NCBI RefSeq assembly: GCF_964253915.1
Contig: NZ_CAXUSG020000001.1
Coordinates: 682,001-746,000, forward strand
DNA: 64,000 nt
Reading direction: 5' to 3'
Origin: Metarhizobium sp964253915
GTDB taxonomy: Bacteria; Pseudomonadota; Alphaproteobacteria; Rhizobiales; Rhizobiaceae
The notes below the pieces were generated by a model. That model saw only the letters and a list, made by a program, of their open reading frames with translations, did no database searches and was not told the DNA's origin. The position numbers and the translations under genes were made by a program. Positions 18,432 through 29,111 of this stretch are shown here, piece by piece (positions within the stretch are counted from its first letter, which is position 1; each line of letters starts with the position of its first letter).

Positions 18432-19235
18432 ATGTCGAAACCCACGCCCATTGCCCTTCTGCTTGCGACGCTGATCGCGCTGTTCCTGCTGCTGCCGCTG
18501 ATTGCGGTGGTGCCGGTGTCCTTCACCCCAACCCGCTTCCTCGCCATGCCGTCAGGCGAATGGTCACTGCGCCATTACCAGGCGCTGCTCGATAATCCTG
18601 CCTGGCTGCAGAGCGTCTGGCTTTCGATCCGCATCGGCATCCTCAGTTCGGTGATTTCGACGGTGCTGGCGCTGATGTTCAGCCTCGGCATCTGGATGTT
18701 CCGGCCGTGGTTCGCCAATATCCTGCTCGGCTTCGTGCTGTTGCCGATGGTGGCACCGCCGGTGGTTTCGGCGATCACCCTCTATTTCTTCCTGATCGGC
18801 CTGTCGAAGGTCAACGATCTCGTCGGCTACGACACCTGGATCGGCGTCGCCGTCGCCCATGCGGTGATGATCGCACCTTTCGCCGTGGTGCTGATCACCG
18901 TTGCCCTGTCACAGGTGGACCGTCGCATCGATCTTGCGGCACGCGGTTTCGGCGCCGGCATCCGCACCCGCATCTTCAAGGTCATCCTGCCGAACATCCG
19001 TTTCGGCATCCTCACGGCGCTGTTTTTGTCCTTCGTGCTGTCGTGGGAAGAAATCGGCGTGACGCTGTTCGTCACCTCGGTCAACGCCATCACCCTGCCG
19101 CGCATGATGTGGATGGGCCTGCGGGACAATATCGACCCGGCCATCGCAGCGATTTCGGTCGTGCTCATCGCCATTGTCATCACCGTCATCCTGGTGAAGA
19201 CGGTCGTTACAGCACTGCTGTCGCGCAAGGTCTGA
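18432..19235 (+). CDS. Polyamine-type ABC transporter permease (PotC-like)
   Basis: A 267-aa partner permease. It opens MSKPTPIALLLATLIALFLL, and the EAA loop is DLAARGFGAGIRTRIFKVIL. Conserved FLSFVLSWEEIGVTLFVTS is typical of PotC (D/E at the fifth segment). It is the last transporter gene; the ThDP enzyme follows after 73 bases that carry their own promoter-like and operator-like sequence. Confidence 0.88.
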   Translation: MSKPTPIALLLATLIALFLLLPLIAVVPVSFTPTRFLAMPSGEWSLRHYQALLDNPAWLQSVWLSIRIGILSSVISTVLALMFSLGIWMFRPWFANILLGFVLLPMVAPPVVSAITLYFFLIGLSKVNDLVGYDTWIGVAVAHAVMIAPFAVVLITVALSQVDRRIDLAARGFGAGIRTRIFKVILPNIRFGILTALFLSFVLSWEEIGVTLFVTSVNAITLPRMMWMGLRDNIDPAIAAISVVLIAIVITVILVKTVVTALLSRKV

Positions 19236-19267
19236 GATTTCGCTTGCGCCGGCCACGGCAGTCTTAA

Positions 19268-19283
19268 TATACAAGTGTATAAT
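19268..19283. promoter_or_regulatory. Operator-like palindrome overlapping a TATAAT box
   Basis: TATACA-AG-TGTATA (19268-19281) has perfect 6-bp arms. Its right arm overlaps TATAAT (19278-19283), a consensus -10. No good -35 is seen 16-18 bases upstream, so activation or repression by a GntR-type factor is possible. It sits 26 bases before the ThDP enzyme start. Confidence 0.55.
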
Positions 19284-19308
19284 AATTCGACACGCAAGGG
19301 AGACAAGC

Positions 19309-20928
19309 GTGATCAGCACTGGCATGTATCTGACAAAATTGCTGGAAGCCTATGGCGTGGATACCGTCTTCGGTATTCCTGGCGTCCACACCGTGGAGCT
19401 TTATCGCGGCCTGGCCGGCAGCACGGTTCGCCATGTGACGCCTCGTCACGAGCAGGGCGCCGGCTTCATGGCCGATGGTTATGCCCGCGCCACCGGCAAG
19501 CCGGGCGTCTGCTTCATCATCACCGGCCCCGGCATGACCAACATCGCCACCGCCATGGGCCAGGCCTATGGCGATTCGATCCCGATGCTGGTGATTTCGA
19601 CCGTCAACCAGCACGGCCGCATGGGTTCCGGCGACGGCTGGCTGCACGAATTGCCGAACCAGCAGGCGCTGATGAGCCAGGTTTCCGCCTTCAGCTACAC
19701 CGTCAACCGACCGGAAGAACTGGCGCTGGTTCTCGCCCGCGCCTTCGCCGTGTTCGACAGCGAGCGGCCCCGCCCCGTCCATATCGAACTGCCGATCAAC
19801 GTCATGCTCGCCGATGCCGGCCACCTGCCGGTCCCGGAAAAGGTAACGCGGCTTTCACGCCCCACGGGCGATGTCGCGGCGATTGCCGCTGCGGCAAAGG
19901 CGCTGGAAGGCGCCAAGACGCCGGTTATCCTCGTTGGTGGCGGCGCGGCGCAGGCTGCCGAAAGCGTGCGGGCGCTGGCGGAAAAGCTCGATGCCCCGGT
20001 CATCTCCAGCACCAACGGACGCGGCATCCTGCCCCCGGATCATCCGCTCAACGTACCCTTGTCGCCAAGCTGCGTTTCGTCGCGCGCGGTGATCGAGGCG
20101 GCCGACGTCGTGCTTGCCATCGGTACCGAATTCGGTTCGACCGATTACGACATGTATGAGGACGGCTTCTTCCAGATTCCCGGCACGTTGATCCGCGTCG
20201 ATATCGATCCGAAGCAGATCATGCGCACCCGTGCCGCCGAGATCGGCATTGTCGGTGATGCCGCTGCCTGCGCCGATGCGCTGCGGGCCGCCCTGCCGGG
20301 TGGCAAGCATGACGGTGCGGCACGCACCGCAGCGGCCATCGCCAAGGCCCCCGCCGATCTGACGCCGGCGATCCGTGGCGACCTTGCCATGCTGGCCACC
20401 ATCCGCGATACGCTGCCGGACGTGCTGATCGTCGGCGATTCCACCCAGCTGGTCTATGCCGGCAACCTCGGCTTCCGTTCGGGACAACCGGGCAGCTATT
20501 TCAACTCGGCGACCGGTTACGGCACGCTGGGTTACGGCCTGCCGGCGGCCATCGGCGCCAAGGTCGGCCAACCCGGCCGGCCAGTCGTGTCGCTGGTTGG
20601 CGATGGCGGCCTGCAATTCTCCATCGCCGAACTGGCCTCGGCGACCGAAGCGAAAACGCCGCTGATCCTGATGTTGCACAACAACAACGGCTACGGCGAG
20701 ATCAAGTCCTACATGGTCTCGCAGAACATCCCGCCGCTCGGCGTCGATATCTATACGCCCGACCTTCTGGCGATCGGCAAGGCCTACGGCTGGCATGCCG
20801 AGGAACTCGCGCATTACGCCGACCTGCCGGCTGCCCTCAAGGCCGCCGCGGCCCGCGATATCCCGACAATGCTGCACTTCGGCGATGAAGTGCGCGCCGA
20901 AGCCGCAGAAGGGGCGCCGGCCGTTTGA
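19309..20928 (+). CDS. ThDP-dependent decarboxylase, AruI-like (5-guanidino-2-oxopentanoate decarboxylase candidate)
   Basis: A 539-aa thiamin-diphosphate enzyme of the acetolactate-synthase superfamily. The catalytic Glu region is TPRHEQGAGFMADGYA (about residues 44-59), and the ThDP/Mg motif runs from VGDGGLQFSIAEL to MLHNNNGYGEIKSYM (about 429-468). AruI, which decarboxylates 2-ketoarginine in the arginine transaminase pathway, is the closest match I recognise; generic acetolactate synthase and benzoylformate decarboxylase are alternatives. GTG at 19309 is preceded by GGGAGA at five bases. The partner transaminase AruH is absent from the window. Guanidino-type hydrolase and importer genes next door fit the call. 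Confidence 0.78.
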   Translation: MISTGMYLTKLLEAYGVDTVFGIPGVHTVELYRGLAGSTVRHVTPRHEQGAGFMADGYARATGKPGVCFIITGPGMTNIATAMGQAYGDSIPMLVISTVNQHGRMGSGDGWLHELPNQQALMSQVSAFSYTVNRPEELALVLARAFAVFDSERPRPVHIELPINVMLADAGHLPVPEKVTRLSRPTGDVAAIAAAAKALEGAKTPVILVGGGAAQAAESVRALAEKLDAPVISSTNGRGILPPDHPLNVPLSPSCVSSRAVIEAADVVLAIGTEFGSTDYDMYEDGFFQIPGTLIRVDIDPKQIMRTRAAEIGIVGDAAACADALRAALPGGKHDGAARTAAAIAKAPADLTPAIRGDLAMLATIRDTLPDVLIVGDSTQLVYAGNLGFRSGQPGSYFNSATGYGTLGYGLPAAIGAKVGQPGRPVVSLVGDGGLQFSIAELASATEAKTPLILMLHNNNGYGEIKSYMVSQNIPPLGVDIYTPDLLAIGKAYGWHAEELAHYADLPAALKAAAARDIPTMLHFGDEVRAEAAEGAPAV

Positions 20929-20938
20929 GGAAGAACAC

Positions 20939-20964
20939 AGCGGTTGGCCTGTCGGCCAGCCGCT
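20939..20964. terminator. Hairpin between convergent genes
   Basis: AGCGGTTGGCC (20939-20949) pairs with GGCCAGCCGCT (20954-20964) with one G-T pair and a four-base loop. There is no clear U-tract. It lies 10 bases after the ThDP gene and 55 before the TetR stop. Confidence 0.55.
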
Positions 20965-21018
20965 ACTCCTGTACGCCGGCAACGACTTTCTTCGTTCGGC
21001 AACACATGACCGGGTAGC

Positions 21019-21618
21019 TCAGTTGGCCGATTTGACGCGCAAGCCGTCGAGCAGGATCCGGAAACCATCGACGGCCTTTTTCGACGTCGCTTGCGGATCT
21101 TCCGAATTGGCGATCCATAGCGCTGCCTGGCCGCTGGCGCCGTTGATCAGGCGGGCGGCCGTCTCCTCGTCCAGATGTGCGGGAATCTCGCCATCGGCCT
21201 TGAGGCGTTGCAGGTTCCGGCTGGTCGCGGCAATGCAGCCGCTGGCGGTCGGCCATTGCGAGATGTCACCCAGCACGGCGGCGCCGTCGCGAAACATGAT
21301 GCGCTGGATTTCCGGCTCGAGCGCCATCTCGATATAGGCAACGCATTCATCGACGAACCCCTGCCAACGCGTCGGCGCATCGGCGGAAATCTTGCAGAGC
21401 CGCGCCGACATTTCCGCATCGATCTCCGTCACCACTGCCTGCAGCAGACCCTTCTTGTCGCCGAAATGGTGATAGAGAGCGCCGCGCGTCAGCCCGGCCT
21501 CCGCGGTAAAATCGTCCATCGATGCCTGGGCATAACCCACAGTCCCGAACGCCCTGCGCGCGGCAGCAAGCAGCTTGGCACGTGTTTCGGCAATCATCTC
21601 CTGGCGTGGTTTGCTCAT
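21019..21618 (-). CDS. TetR-family transcriptional repressor
   Basis: A 199-aa regulator. The N-terminal helix-turn-helix spans AARRAFGTVGYAQASMDDF, EAGLTRGALYHHFGDKKGL (about residues 17-55), with a TetR C-terminal ligand domain. It is divergent from an MFS exporter. Three copies of CATACG-N3-CGTATG in the shared 118-base region, the nearest 17 bases from its own start, imply autorepression and control of the exporter. The inducer is unknown. Confidence 0.92.
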   Translation of the reverse strand: MSKPRQEMIAETRAKLLAAARRAFGTVGYAQASMDDFTAEAGLTRGALYHHFGDKKGLLQAVVTEIDAEMSARLCKISADAPTRWQGFVDECVAYIEMALEPEIQRIMFRDGAAVLGDISQWPTASGCIAATSRNLQRLKADGEIPAHLDEETAARLINGASGQAALWIANSEDPQATSKKAVDGFRILLDGLRVKSAN

Positions 21619-21634
21619 GAATTTTCCTCATTCA

Positions 21635-21701
21635 CATACGCAGCGTATTTTATTTGACATACGAGACGTATGCAACTAGCTATTCACATACGCTTCGTAT
21701 G
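21635..21701. promoter_or_regulatory. Triple TetR operator with overlapping promoter
   Basis: CATACG-N3-CGTATG occurs at 21635-21649 (last base T instead of G), 21658-21672 and 21687-21701. TTGACA (21654-21659) overlaps the second copy, with TAGCTA (21677-21682) 17 bases downstream as a plausible -10 toward the MFS gene. Confidence 0.8.
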
Positions 21702-21736
21702 TAGGCTGCGCATCTGTTTCGTCAAAGGATGACCCC

Positions 21737-22963
21737 ATGACCAATCCTTACAGAGAAATCTTCCTGATACCGGGAGCAAAGGCGTTCTCGCTCGCCGGCT
21801 TCTTCGCCCGCCTGCCGATTGCGATGGCGCCCATCGGCATCGTTGCCATGCTGTCGCAGACCCATGGCGAATACTGGCTTGCCGGCGCCGTCTCGGCGAC
21901 CTATGCCCTGGCCAACGCTTTGATTTCCCCGCAGATCTCGCGTTTCGTCGATCGCCTTGGCCAGACGGCGGTGATCGTTCCGACGACGATCGTTTCCGTT
22001 GTCGCCTTTCTGGCGCTGATTGCCGGTGCCAACCGGAATTGGCCGGAATGGACGCTCTTTCTCTCCGCCCTGCTCGCCGCCTCGATGCCGAGCATCCCGG
22101 CGATGCTGCGGGCACGCTGGACGGAAATTTTCCGCGACCGACCGGAGCTGAACACGGCTTTCGCCTTTGAATCCGCTGCCGACGAACTGGTCTACATTGC
22201 CGGCGCCTCGCTGTCGGTGGGGCTTGCTGTCTCCCTGTTTCCCGAAGCAGGCATGCTGATCAGCACGGCGTTTCTTGCGCTCGGCACCACGGTCTTCATC
22301 CTGCAGCGCTCGACCGAGCCGAAGGTCAGGCCGTTTCAAAACGATGGTCCGCGTGGTTCGGCGATCCGTCAACGGCCGGTGCAGATCATCACGCTCGCCT
22401 TGATCTTCGTCGGTTCGATGTTTGCAACGGCAGAAGTCAGCGTCGTCGCCCTCACCAAGGAACTCGGCCAGCCGGATGCGGCAAGCCTCGTCATCGGCGT
22501 CTATGCGCTGGGATCCTTCATTGTCGGCCTTGTCCTCGGCGCGCTCAATCCATCGCTGCCGCTGCATCGGCAGTTGCTGCTGGCGGTCGCCGTCCTCGCC
22601 GTCACTGCCGTGCCGCTGCTGTTTGCCGCATCAAGCGTCACGGCTCTGGCCATCGCCGTCTTCATCAGCGGCATCGCCATCTCGCCAACCTTCATCACCG
22701 CCTTCGGACTGGTGGAGCGCCGGGTTCCGGAAGCCATGCTCACGGAAGGCGTCACCTGGGTGATGACAGGGATCGGCATCGGCATGGCGCTGGGCGCCTT
22801 CCTTGCCGGTTGGGTGGTCGATACTTTTGGCGCGCCGTCCGGCTTCTGGGTGTCAGTTGCCGCCGGGATCCTCACCGTGCTGACCGTCGGCCTCGGCCAG
22901 CGCAGTCTGTCCGGCGAGAAGGATCGCTCCGGCGCCGTGGCGGTCGCGCAGGCGGCTGAATGA
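21737..22963 (+). CDS. Major facilitator superfamily transporter
   Basis: A 408-aa secondary transporter with twelve predicted transmembrane segments and the MFS cytoplasmic loop (SPQISRFVDRLGQTAVIVP). The start is preceded by AAAGGATG. Control by the adjacent TetR repressor suggests export of a drug-like or toxic compound. Sugar-efflux-type MFS proteins are an alternative. Confidence 0.88.
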   Translation: MTNPYREIFLIPGAKAFSLAGFFARLPIAMAPIGIVAMLSQTHGEYWLAGAVSATYALANALISPQISRFVDRLGQTAVIVPTTIVSVVAFLALIAGANRNWPEWTLFLSALLAASMPSIPAMLRARWTEIFRDRPELNTAFAFESAADELVYIAGASLSVGLAVSLFPEAGMLISTAFLALGTTVFILQRSTEPKVRPFQNDGPRGSAIRQRPVQIITLALIFVGSMFATAEVSVVALTKELGQPDAASLVIGVYALGSFIVGLVLGALNPSLPLHRQLLLAVAVLAVTAVPLLFAASSVTALAIAVFISGIAISPTFITAFGLVERRVPEAMLTEGVTWVMTGIGIGMALGAFLAGWVVDTFGAPSGFWVSVAAGILTVLTVGLGQRSLSGEKDRSGAVAVAQAAE

Positions 22964-23003
22964 CGATTTGGGGACCCGGCCGGTATAACGGGTTTTCAGA
23001 AAC

Positions 23004-23035
23004 AAGCTGCGGCGCCTTTCGGCACCGCAGCTTTT
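23004..23035. terminator. Bidirectional terminator between MFS and cysA
   Basis: AAGCTGCGG (23004-23012) pairs with CCGCAGCTT (23025-23033), followed by TTTT on the plus strand; the minus strand also has a T-rich flank (CTTGTTTCTG). It serves the two convergent transcripts. Confidence 0.75.
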
Positions 23036-23080
23036 GACGTGCGAGGGGCAGGCGGCTGCATGGGAAGCCGCCTTGTCGCC

Positions 23081-24106
23081 TCAACCCTGCTGGGGAAAAA
23101 CCCTTGCCCGACGAAGCCGGATCACGCCATGGTCGCCGGCCTTGACCTCATTTTCCGGCGCGACGTCGAATTCCAGCGCTTCGCCCGTTTCGGTGGAGGC
23201 AATGACGCGGCGGCTGCCGGGGCGGTCGAGCACCTGCGAAATGGTGGCGGGAATGCCGGCGCCGTCCAGTGCCCAGTCGAGGTCGGTCGGCCGCACATAA
23301 ACATCGGCCGGTCCGTCCGGGCAGCCGGGTGCGTCGATTTCGCCGGACGGCAGGGCGGCTTTTCCGGCTCTTACGGTGGTGGAAAGTGTGTTGGTATCGC
23401 CGAGGAAACGCATGACGAAAGCCGAGTTCGGCGCGCGGCAAACCTCGTTCGGCGTGCCCTGCTGCACGATCTTGCCTTCGTTGAGGATGACGACGCGGTC
23501 GGCGAGATCGAGCGCTTCTTCCTGGTCGTGGGTAACGAACAGAGTGGTGATGCCGAGTTCGGCGTGGATCTCGCGCAGCCAGCGGCGCAGGTCGCGGCGG
23601 ACATTGGCGTCGAGCGCGCCAAAGGGTTCGTCGAGCAGCAGCACCTTGGGATCGACGGCCAGCGCCCGCGCCAACGCCACGCGCTGCCGTTGGCCGCCGG
23701 AGATCTGTGCCGGAAAACGGTCCTGGAGGCCTTCGAGCTTGACCAGCCGCAGCAGCTCGCGAACCCGCTTGGTGATCGCATCGGGCGAACGCCTGACCTT
23801 CGAAACCTTCATGCCGAAGGCGATGTTCTCGCCGATCGTCATATGCGGGAAGAGGGCATAGTGCTGGAAGACGAAACCGACGCCGCGGTCGCGCACCGGG
23901 ATGTTCGTGGCATTCTTCTCGCCGAAATAGATGTTGCCGCCATCGGAATATTCGAGGCCGGCCACCATGCGCAGGATCGTCGTCTTGCCGGAACCGGAGG
24001 GGCCGAGCAGCGCCACCAGCTCGCCGCTTTCGATGTCGAGCGAAACGTCGCGTACGGCGCGGAACGTGTCGAAGGTCTTGACGACTTTGTCGAGGCGGAT
24101 CTTCAT
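23081..24106 (-). CDS. cysA: Sulfate/thiosulfate ABC transporter ATPase CysA
   Basis: Importer ATPase of 341 aa. Walker A is GPSGSGKTT, Q-loop VFQHYALFPHM, signature ISGGQRQRVALARAL, Walker B VLLLDEPFGALDANVR, and a C-terminal regulatory domain with DVYVRPTDLDW. KIRLDKVVKTFDTFRAVRDV at the start is typical of CysA. ATG at 24106 overlaps the cysW stop (ATGA); the longer frame lies within cysW. It is the last gene of cysPTWA, required for sulfate entry. Confidence 0.93.
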   Translation of the reverse strand: MKIRLDKVVKTFDTFRAVRDVSLDIESGELVALLGPSGSGKTTILRMVAGLEYSDGGNIYFGEKNATNIPVRDRGVGFVFQHYALFPHMTIGENIAFGMKVSKVRRSPDAITKRVRELLRLVKLEGLQDRFPAQISGGQRQRVALARALAVDPKVLLLDEPFGALDANVRRDLRRWLREIHAELGITTLFVTHDQEEALDLADRVVILNEGKIVQQGTPNEVCRAPNSAFVMRFLGDTNTLSTTVRAGKAALPSGEIDAPGCPDGPADVYVRPTDLDWALDGAGIPATISQVLDRPGSRRVIASTETGEALEFDVAPENEVKAGDHGVIRLRRARVFPQQG

Positions 24107-24999
24107 GATGTCTTCTCTGCAACTTTGGAAACGGGGGCGGCAAGTGCCGGACGGCTGGAGCGGCGGCCGGCGCCGCGACGCTCCAGCGCCACCTTGGCGA
24201 CGATGGTGACGATGGCGATCAGCGTCAGGATCGAGGCGGCGGCAAAGGCGCCGGTCGTCTGGTAATCGTGGTAGAGCAGTTCGATATGCAGCGGCAGCGT
24301 ATTTGTCTGGCCGCGGATGTTGCCGGACACGACCGAGACGGCGCCGAATTCGCCCATCACCCGCGCATTGCACAGGATGACGCCGTAGAGCATCGCCCAA
24401 CGGATATTGGGCAGCGTCACCGAAAAGAAGGTCCGCCAGCCGGAGGCGCCGAGCGAGGTGGCGGCCTCTTCCAGGTCGCGGCCCTGCGCCTGCATCAGCG
24501 GAATGAGCTCGCGGGCGACGAAGGGCGCGGTGACGAACATGGAGGCAAGCACGATGCCGGGCAGCGCAAACAGGATCTTGACCTCGTAGGCATCCAGCAG
24601 CGGACCGAACAGGCCCTGCAGGCCGTAGACGAAGAGATAGGCGACACCGGCGACGATCGGCGAGATCGAGAAGGGGATCTCGATGACGACGAGCAGGAAA
24701 CGCCGGCCGGGAAAATCGAACTTGGTGATCGACCAGGCGGCGGCGACGCCGAAAGCGGTGTTGAGCGGCACGGCAATCAGGGCGGTGACCACCGTCAGCA
24801 GGATGGCATGCAGCGTATCGGGATGGGAAATTGCCGCCGCGAAGACGGAAACTCCCTCCGAAAACGCCTGCGCGCCGATGACGATCAGCGGTGCCAGCAC
24901 CAGCAACGCACCGAGCAGCAGCACGACTGTTATCAGCGTGCGGCGAACCGCCGGGGTATCACCGACGCGGGGCGGTTTTTTCGATTTGGCCTGCTGCAT
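24103..24999 (-). CDS. cysW: Sulfate/thiosulfate ABC transporter permease CysW
   Basis: A 298-aa permease with six transmembrane segments. The EAA loop LEEAATSLGASGWRTFFSVT and the CysW hallmark VMGEFGAVSVVSGNIRGQT are visible. Start at 24999 (MQQAKSKKPPRV); the frame continues upstream only inside cysT. It overlaps cysA by four bases and follows cysT by two. Confidence 0.93.
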   Translation of the reverse strand: MQQAKSKKPPRVGDTPAVRRTLITVVLLLGALLVLAPLIVIGAQAFSEGVSVFAAAISHPDTLHAILLTVVTALIAVPLNTAFGVAAAWSITKFDFPGRRFLLVVIEIPFSISPIVAGVAYLFVYGLQGLFGPLLDAYEVKILFALPGIVLASMFVTAPFVARELIPLMQAQGRDLEEAATSLGASGWRTFFSVTLPNIRWAMLYGVILCNARVMGEFGAVSVVSGNIRGQTNTLPLHIELLYHDYQTTGAFAAASILTLIAIVTIVAKVALERRGAGRRSSRPALAAPVSKVAEKTS

Positions 25000-25001
25000 G
25001 G

Positions 25002-25838
25002 TCAGTTCCGGATCGTGTAGCGCAGGGCACGCGCCTGCAGCAGGTTGGTGAGCGCCAGCATCACGAAGGCGGTGATCAACAGAACGGAGGCGATCGCCGC
25101 GGCCGCCTGGTAGTCGTATTCCTCCAGCCGGATGAAGACGAGCAGCGCGGTGATTTCCGTTTCCATCGGCTTGTTGCCGGCGATGAAGATGATGGCGCCG
25201 AACTCGCCAAGCGAGCGGGCAAAGGAGAGAGACAGGCCGGCGAGCAGGGCAGGGGTCAGGAGCGGCAGGATGACCTTGCGGAAGATCGTCCAGTCGCTGC
25301 CGCCGAGCGATTGCGCCGCCTCTTCCAGCGCCGGATCGAGATCCTCCAGCACCGGCTGCACGGTGCGGACGATGAAGGGCAGACTGGTGAAGCACATGGC
25401 GATCATGATGCCGATCGGTGTATAGGCGACCTTGATGCCGAGCGGCGATAGCAGCGAGCCGAACCAGCCGTTATTGGCAAAAAGCGCGGTGAGGGCGATG
25501 CCGGCCACCGCCGTCGGCAAGGCGAAGGGCAGGTCGACAATGGCATCCACGAGGCGCCAGCCCGGAAAGCGATAGCGTGTCAGAACCCAGGCGAGTGCCA
25601 GGCCGAAGAACAGGTTGAAGACGGTGGCGGCCAGCGCACAAAGCGCGGTGACGCGATAGCTTGCCACGGCGCGCGGCGACGAAATGATTGCCCAGTAATC
25701 CTGCGGACCGAGGCTTGCCGCCTTGAAGACGAGGGCCGCCAGCGGCAGCACGACGATCAGGCCGACATAAAACAGCGTGACGCCGAGCGACAGATGCAAT
25801 CCTGGCAGGACATTACGTTTCAACGGGTTTCCCTTCAC
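25002..25838 (-). CDS. cysT: Sulfate/thiosulfate ABC transporter permease CysT
   Basis: A 278-aa permease (also called CysU). The N-terminus LPGLHLSLGVTLFYVGLIVV, the FALPTAVAGIALTALFA segment and the EAA loop LEEAAQSLGGSDWTIFRKVI are typical; the family motif SLGEFGAIIFIAGN follows. It forms the channel with CysW. A 222-base spacer with a hairpin and a repeat separates it from cysP. Confidence 0.93.
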   Translation of the reverse strand: MKGNPLKRNVLPGLHLSLGVTLFYVGLIVVLPLAALVFKAASLGPQDYWAIISSPRAVASYRVTALCALAATVFNLFFGLALAWVLTRYRFPGWRLVDAIVDLPFALPTAVAGIALTALFANNGWFGSLLSPLGIKVAYTPIGIMIAMCFTSLPFIVRTVQPVLEDLDPALEEAAQSLGGSDWTIFRKVILPLLTPALLAGLSLSFARSLGEFGAIIFIAGNKPMETEITALLVFIRLEEYDYQAAAAIASVLLITAFVMLALTNLLQARALRYTIRN

Positions 25839-25901
25839 CTGAAATCGAAACGCCCGCCGGACGTGCGCCGCGGCGGGGTGGGTTGTTGTCCCTCCCTGGT
25901 C

Positions 25902-25924
25902 ATCCTCGTCTTTGAGGCGAGGAT
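25902..25924. repeat. Short palindromic repeat in the cysP-cysT spacer
   Basis: ATCCTCG (25902-25908) pairs with CGAGGAT (25918-25924) in a GTCATCCTCG...CGAGGATCC context like a widespread rhizobial intergenic repeat. Confidence 0.45.
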
Positions 25925-26007
25925 CCAGCAGAGGCTTCGGCGATGACTAGCGAGGCAAGCCCGACCATGACGGACGGAGGGGCGCGGCATGGCAATCACC
26001 TGAAGAA

Positions 26008-26033
26008 CCCCGGCGGGCTTTTGCCTGCCGGGG
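26008..26033 (-). terminator. Hairpin after cysP (partial terminator)
   Basis: CCCCGGCGGGC (26008-26018) pairs with GCCTGCCGGGG (26023-26033), one mismatch or wobble, loop of four. It is 27 bases beyond the cysP stop. Partial read-through would give more CysP than membrane components. Confidence 0.65.
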
Positions 26034-26060
26034 TCCGGTTGTGTCAATCGGCTTTACGGT

Positions 26061-27044
26061 TCAACGTTCGCCGTAGAGCTTGTCGAGGATGCCGCCGGAG
26101 GCGAAGTGTTCCTCCTGGATCTTCTTCCAGCCGCCGAACACGTCGTCGACCTTCACGAGGCGGATTTCCGGGAACTTGTCCTTGAACTCGGCAACCACCT
26201 TTTCATCATGGACGCGGTGGCCGAATTCGGCGGCGATGCGCTGGCCTTCCTCGGTGTAGAGGAAGTCGAGGTAGCTCTTGGCCAGATCGCGCGAACCGCG
26301 CTTGTCGGCCACCTTGTCGACGACGGCGACCGGAAACTCCGCCAGCAGGCTCACCGAAGGCACGACACTTTCGAACTTGTCGGTACCGTATTCCTTGGCG
26401 ATCGAGCGAGTCTCGGCTTCGAAGGTGATGATCACGTCACCGATTTCGCGCTCGACGAAGGTCGTCGTCGCCGCACGGCCGCCGGTGTCGAACACCGGAA
26501 CGTTGTCGAAGATCTTCTTGACGAATTCCTCGACCTTGGCTTCGTCGTTGTTGAACGCTTCCTTGGCGTAGGCGGTGGCCGCCAGATAGGTGTAGCGGGC
26601 ATTGCCCGAGGTCTTCGGGTTCGGGAAGACGATCTTTACGTCGTCACGGGCAAGATCGCCCCAGTCCTTGATGTTCTTCGGATTGCCGGCGCGCACCAGG
26701 AAGGACGGAAAGGAATAGAAAGGCGAGGCATTGTTCGGGAAATTCTTCTGCCAGTCCGGCGAAACGAAGCCGTTCTTCGCCAGGAAATCGATGTCCGTCA
26801 CCTGGTTGAAAGTCACGACGTCGGCTTCCAGGCCTTCGACGATGGCGCGGGCCTGCTTCGAGGTGCCGGCATGCGACTGATCGACCTTGACACCCGGATG
26901 CAGCTTGACGAAAGCCTCGTTTTCGGCGGCGAAAACTTCGCGGGCGACGTCGTAGGACGCATTGAGGATCGTGGTCGGCGACTGGGCAAGGGCCGGGCCG
27001 GCAAGGGTGGCCAGGGCGGCGCCGATAAGCAGAAGGCGTTTCAT
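26061..27044 (-). CDS. cysP: Sulfate/thiosulfate-binding periplasmic protein
   Basis: A 327-aa binding protein with a Sec signal peptide (MKRLLLIGAALATLAGPALA, residues 1-20). The mature N-terminus TTILNASYDVAREVF and HAGTSKQARAIVEGLEADVV (about 63-82) are hallmarks of Sbp/CysP. Residue details cannot separate Sbp from CysP with certainty. The start at 27044 follows GGAGA; the frame runs upstream without a signal. It is first in the operon. Confidence 0.92.
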   Translation of the reverse strand: MKRLLLIGAALATLAGPALAQSPTTILNASYDVAREVFAAENEAFVKLHPGVKVDQSHAGTSKQARAIVEGLEADVVTFNQVTDIDFLAKNGFVSPDWQKNFPNNASPFYSFPSFLVRAGNPKNIKDWGDLARDDVKIVFPNPKTSGNARYTYLAATAYAKEAFNNDEAKVEEFVKKIFDNVPVFDTGGRAATTTFVEREIGDVIITFEAETRSIAKEYGTDKFESVVPSVSLLAEFPVAVVDKVADKRGSRDLAKSYLDFLYTEEGQRIAAEFGHRVHDEKVVAEFKDKFPEIRLVKVDDVFGGWKKIQEEHFASGGILDKLYGER

Positions 27045-27334
27045 GGATGTCTCCGCGGAAATTTCGCTAAATCTGTGATGCTCCGGAAAATAGCCGCGGG
27101 AGACAAGGAGTACGAGACATCCGGGTCTTTGCATCCGCGGCAGGATAGAAAGATTCACTCTTAAACGGGCATTTTGCGGGAGAAGATTTCCGTTGCTGCG
27201 AAACCGGGACGTCTGGGCCGTCAGGTGATCCGCTTTGTGTTGCCGCACTGCAACAAAAGTGACGGGAAAAGCTGCGACATCGACTGGGACTCGTGGCATA
27301 AGGGCGCCGCAACAATCCCGGGCGCCGAAGACAC

Positions 27335-28957
<1,623 letters not shown>

Positions 28958-28975
28958 GCAATTGCAGCAAAATGC

Positions 28976-29050
28976 GGGGCGGTTTTTCGTCCGGAATTGC
29001 GTAAAACAAAAGGCTGGAGCGTTCTCGCGTTTCGCGGAAATGCTCCAGGC
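28976..29050. repeat. Palindromic intergenic element after the ABC-F gene
   Basis: An imperfect palindrome GGAGCGTT (29016-29023) with AATGCTCC (29039-29046), preceded by a second inverted segment (AATTGC repeated near 28961-29000). It resembles the RIME-type element at 8.67 kb. Confidence 0.5.
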
Positions 29051-29111
29051 AATCTTCTACAATGTGAAAAAGGGCTTGCAAGCGAGCGCATTCAAAGTTA
29101 TCTCGACGAAT

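Noticed and set aside
23122..24143. Arg/His-rich frames inside cysA
   Set aside because: Out-of-frame shadows of a well-conserved ATPase.
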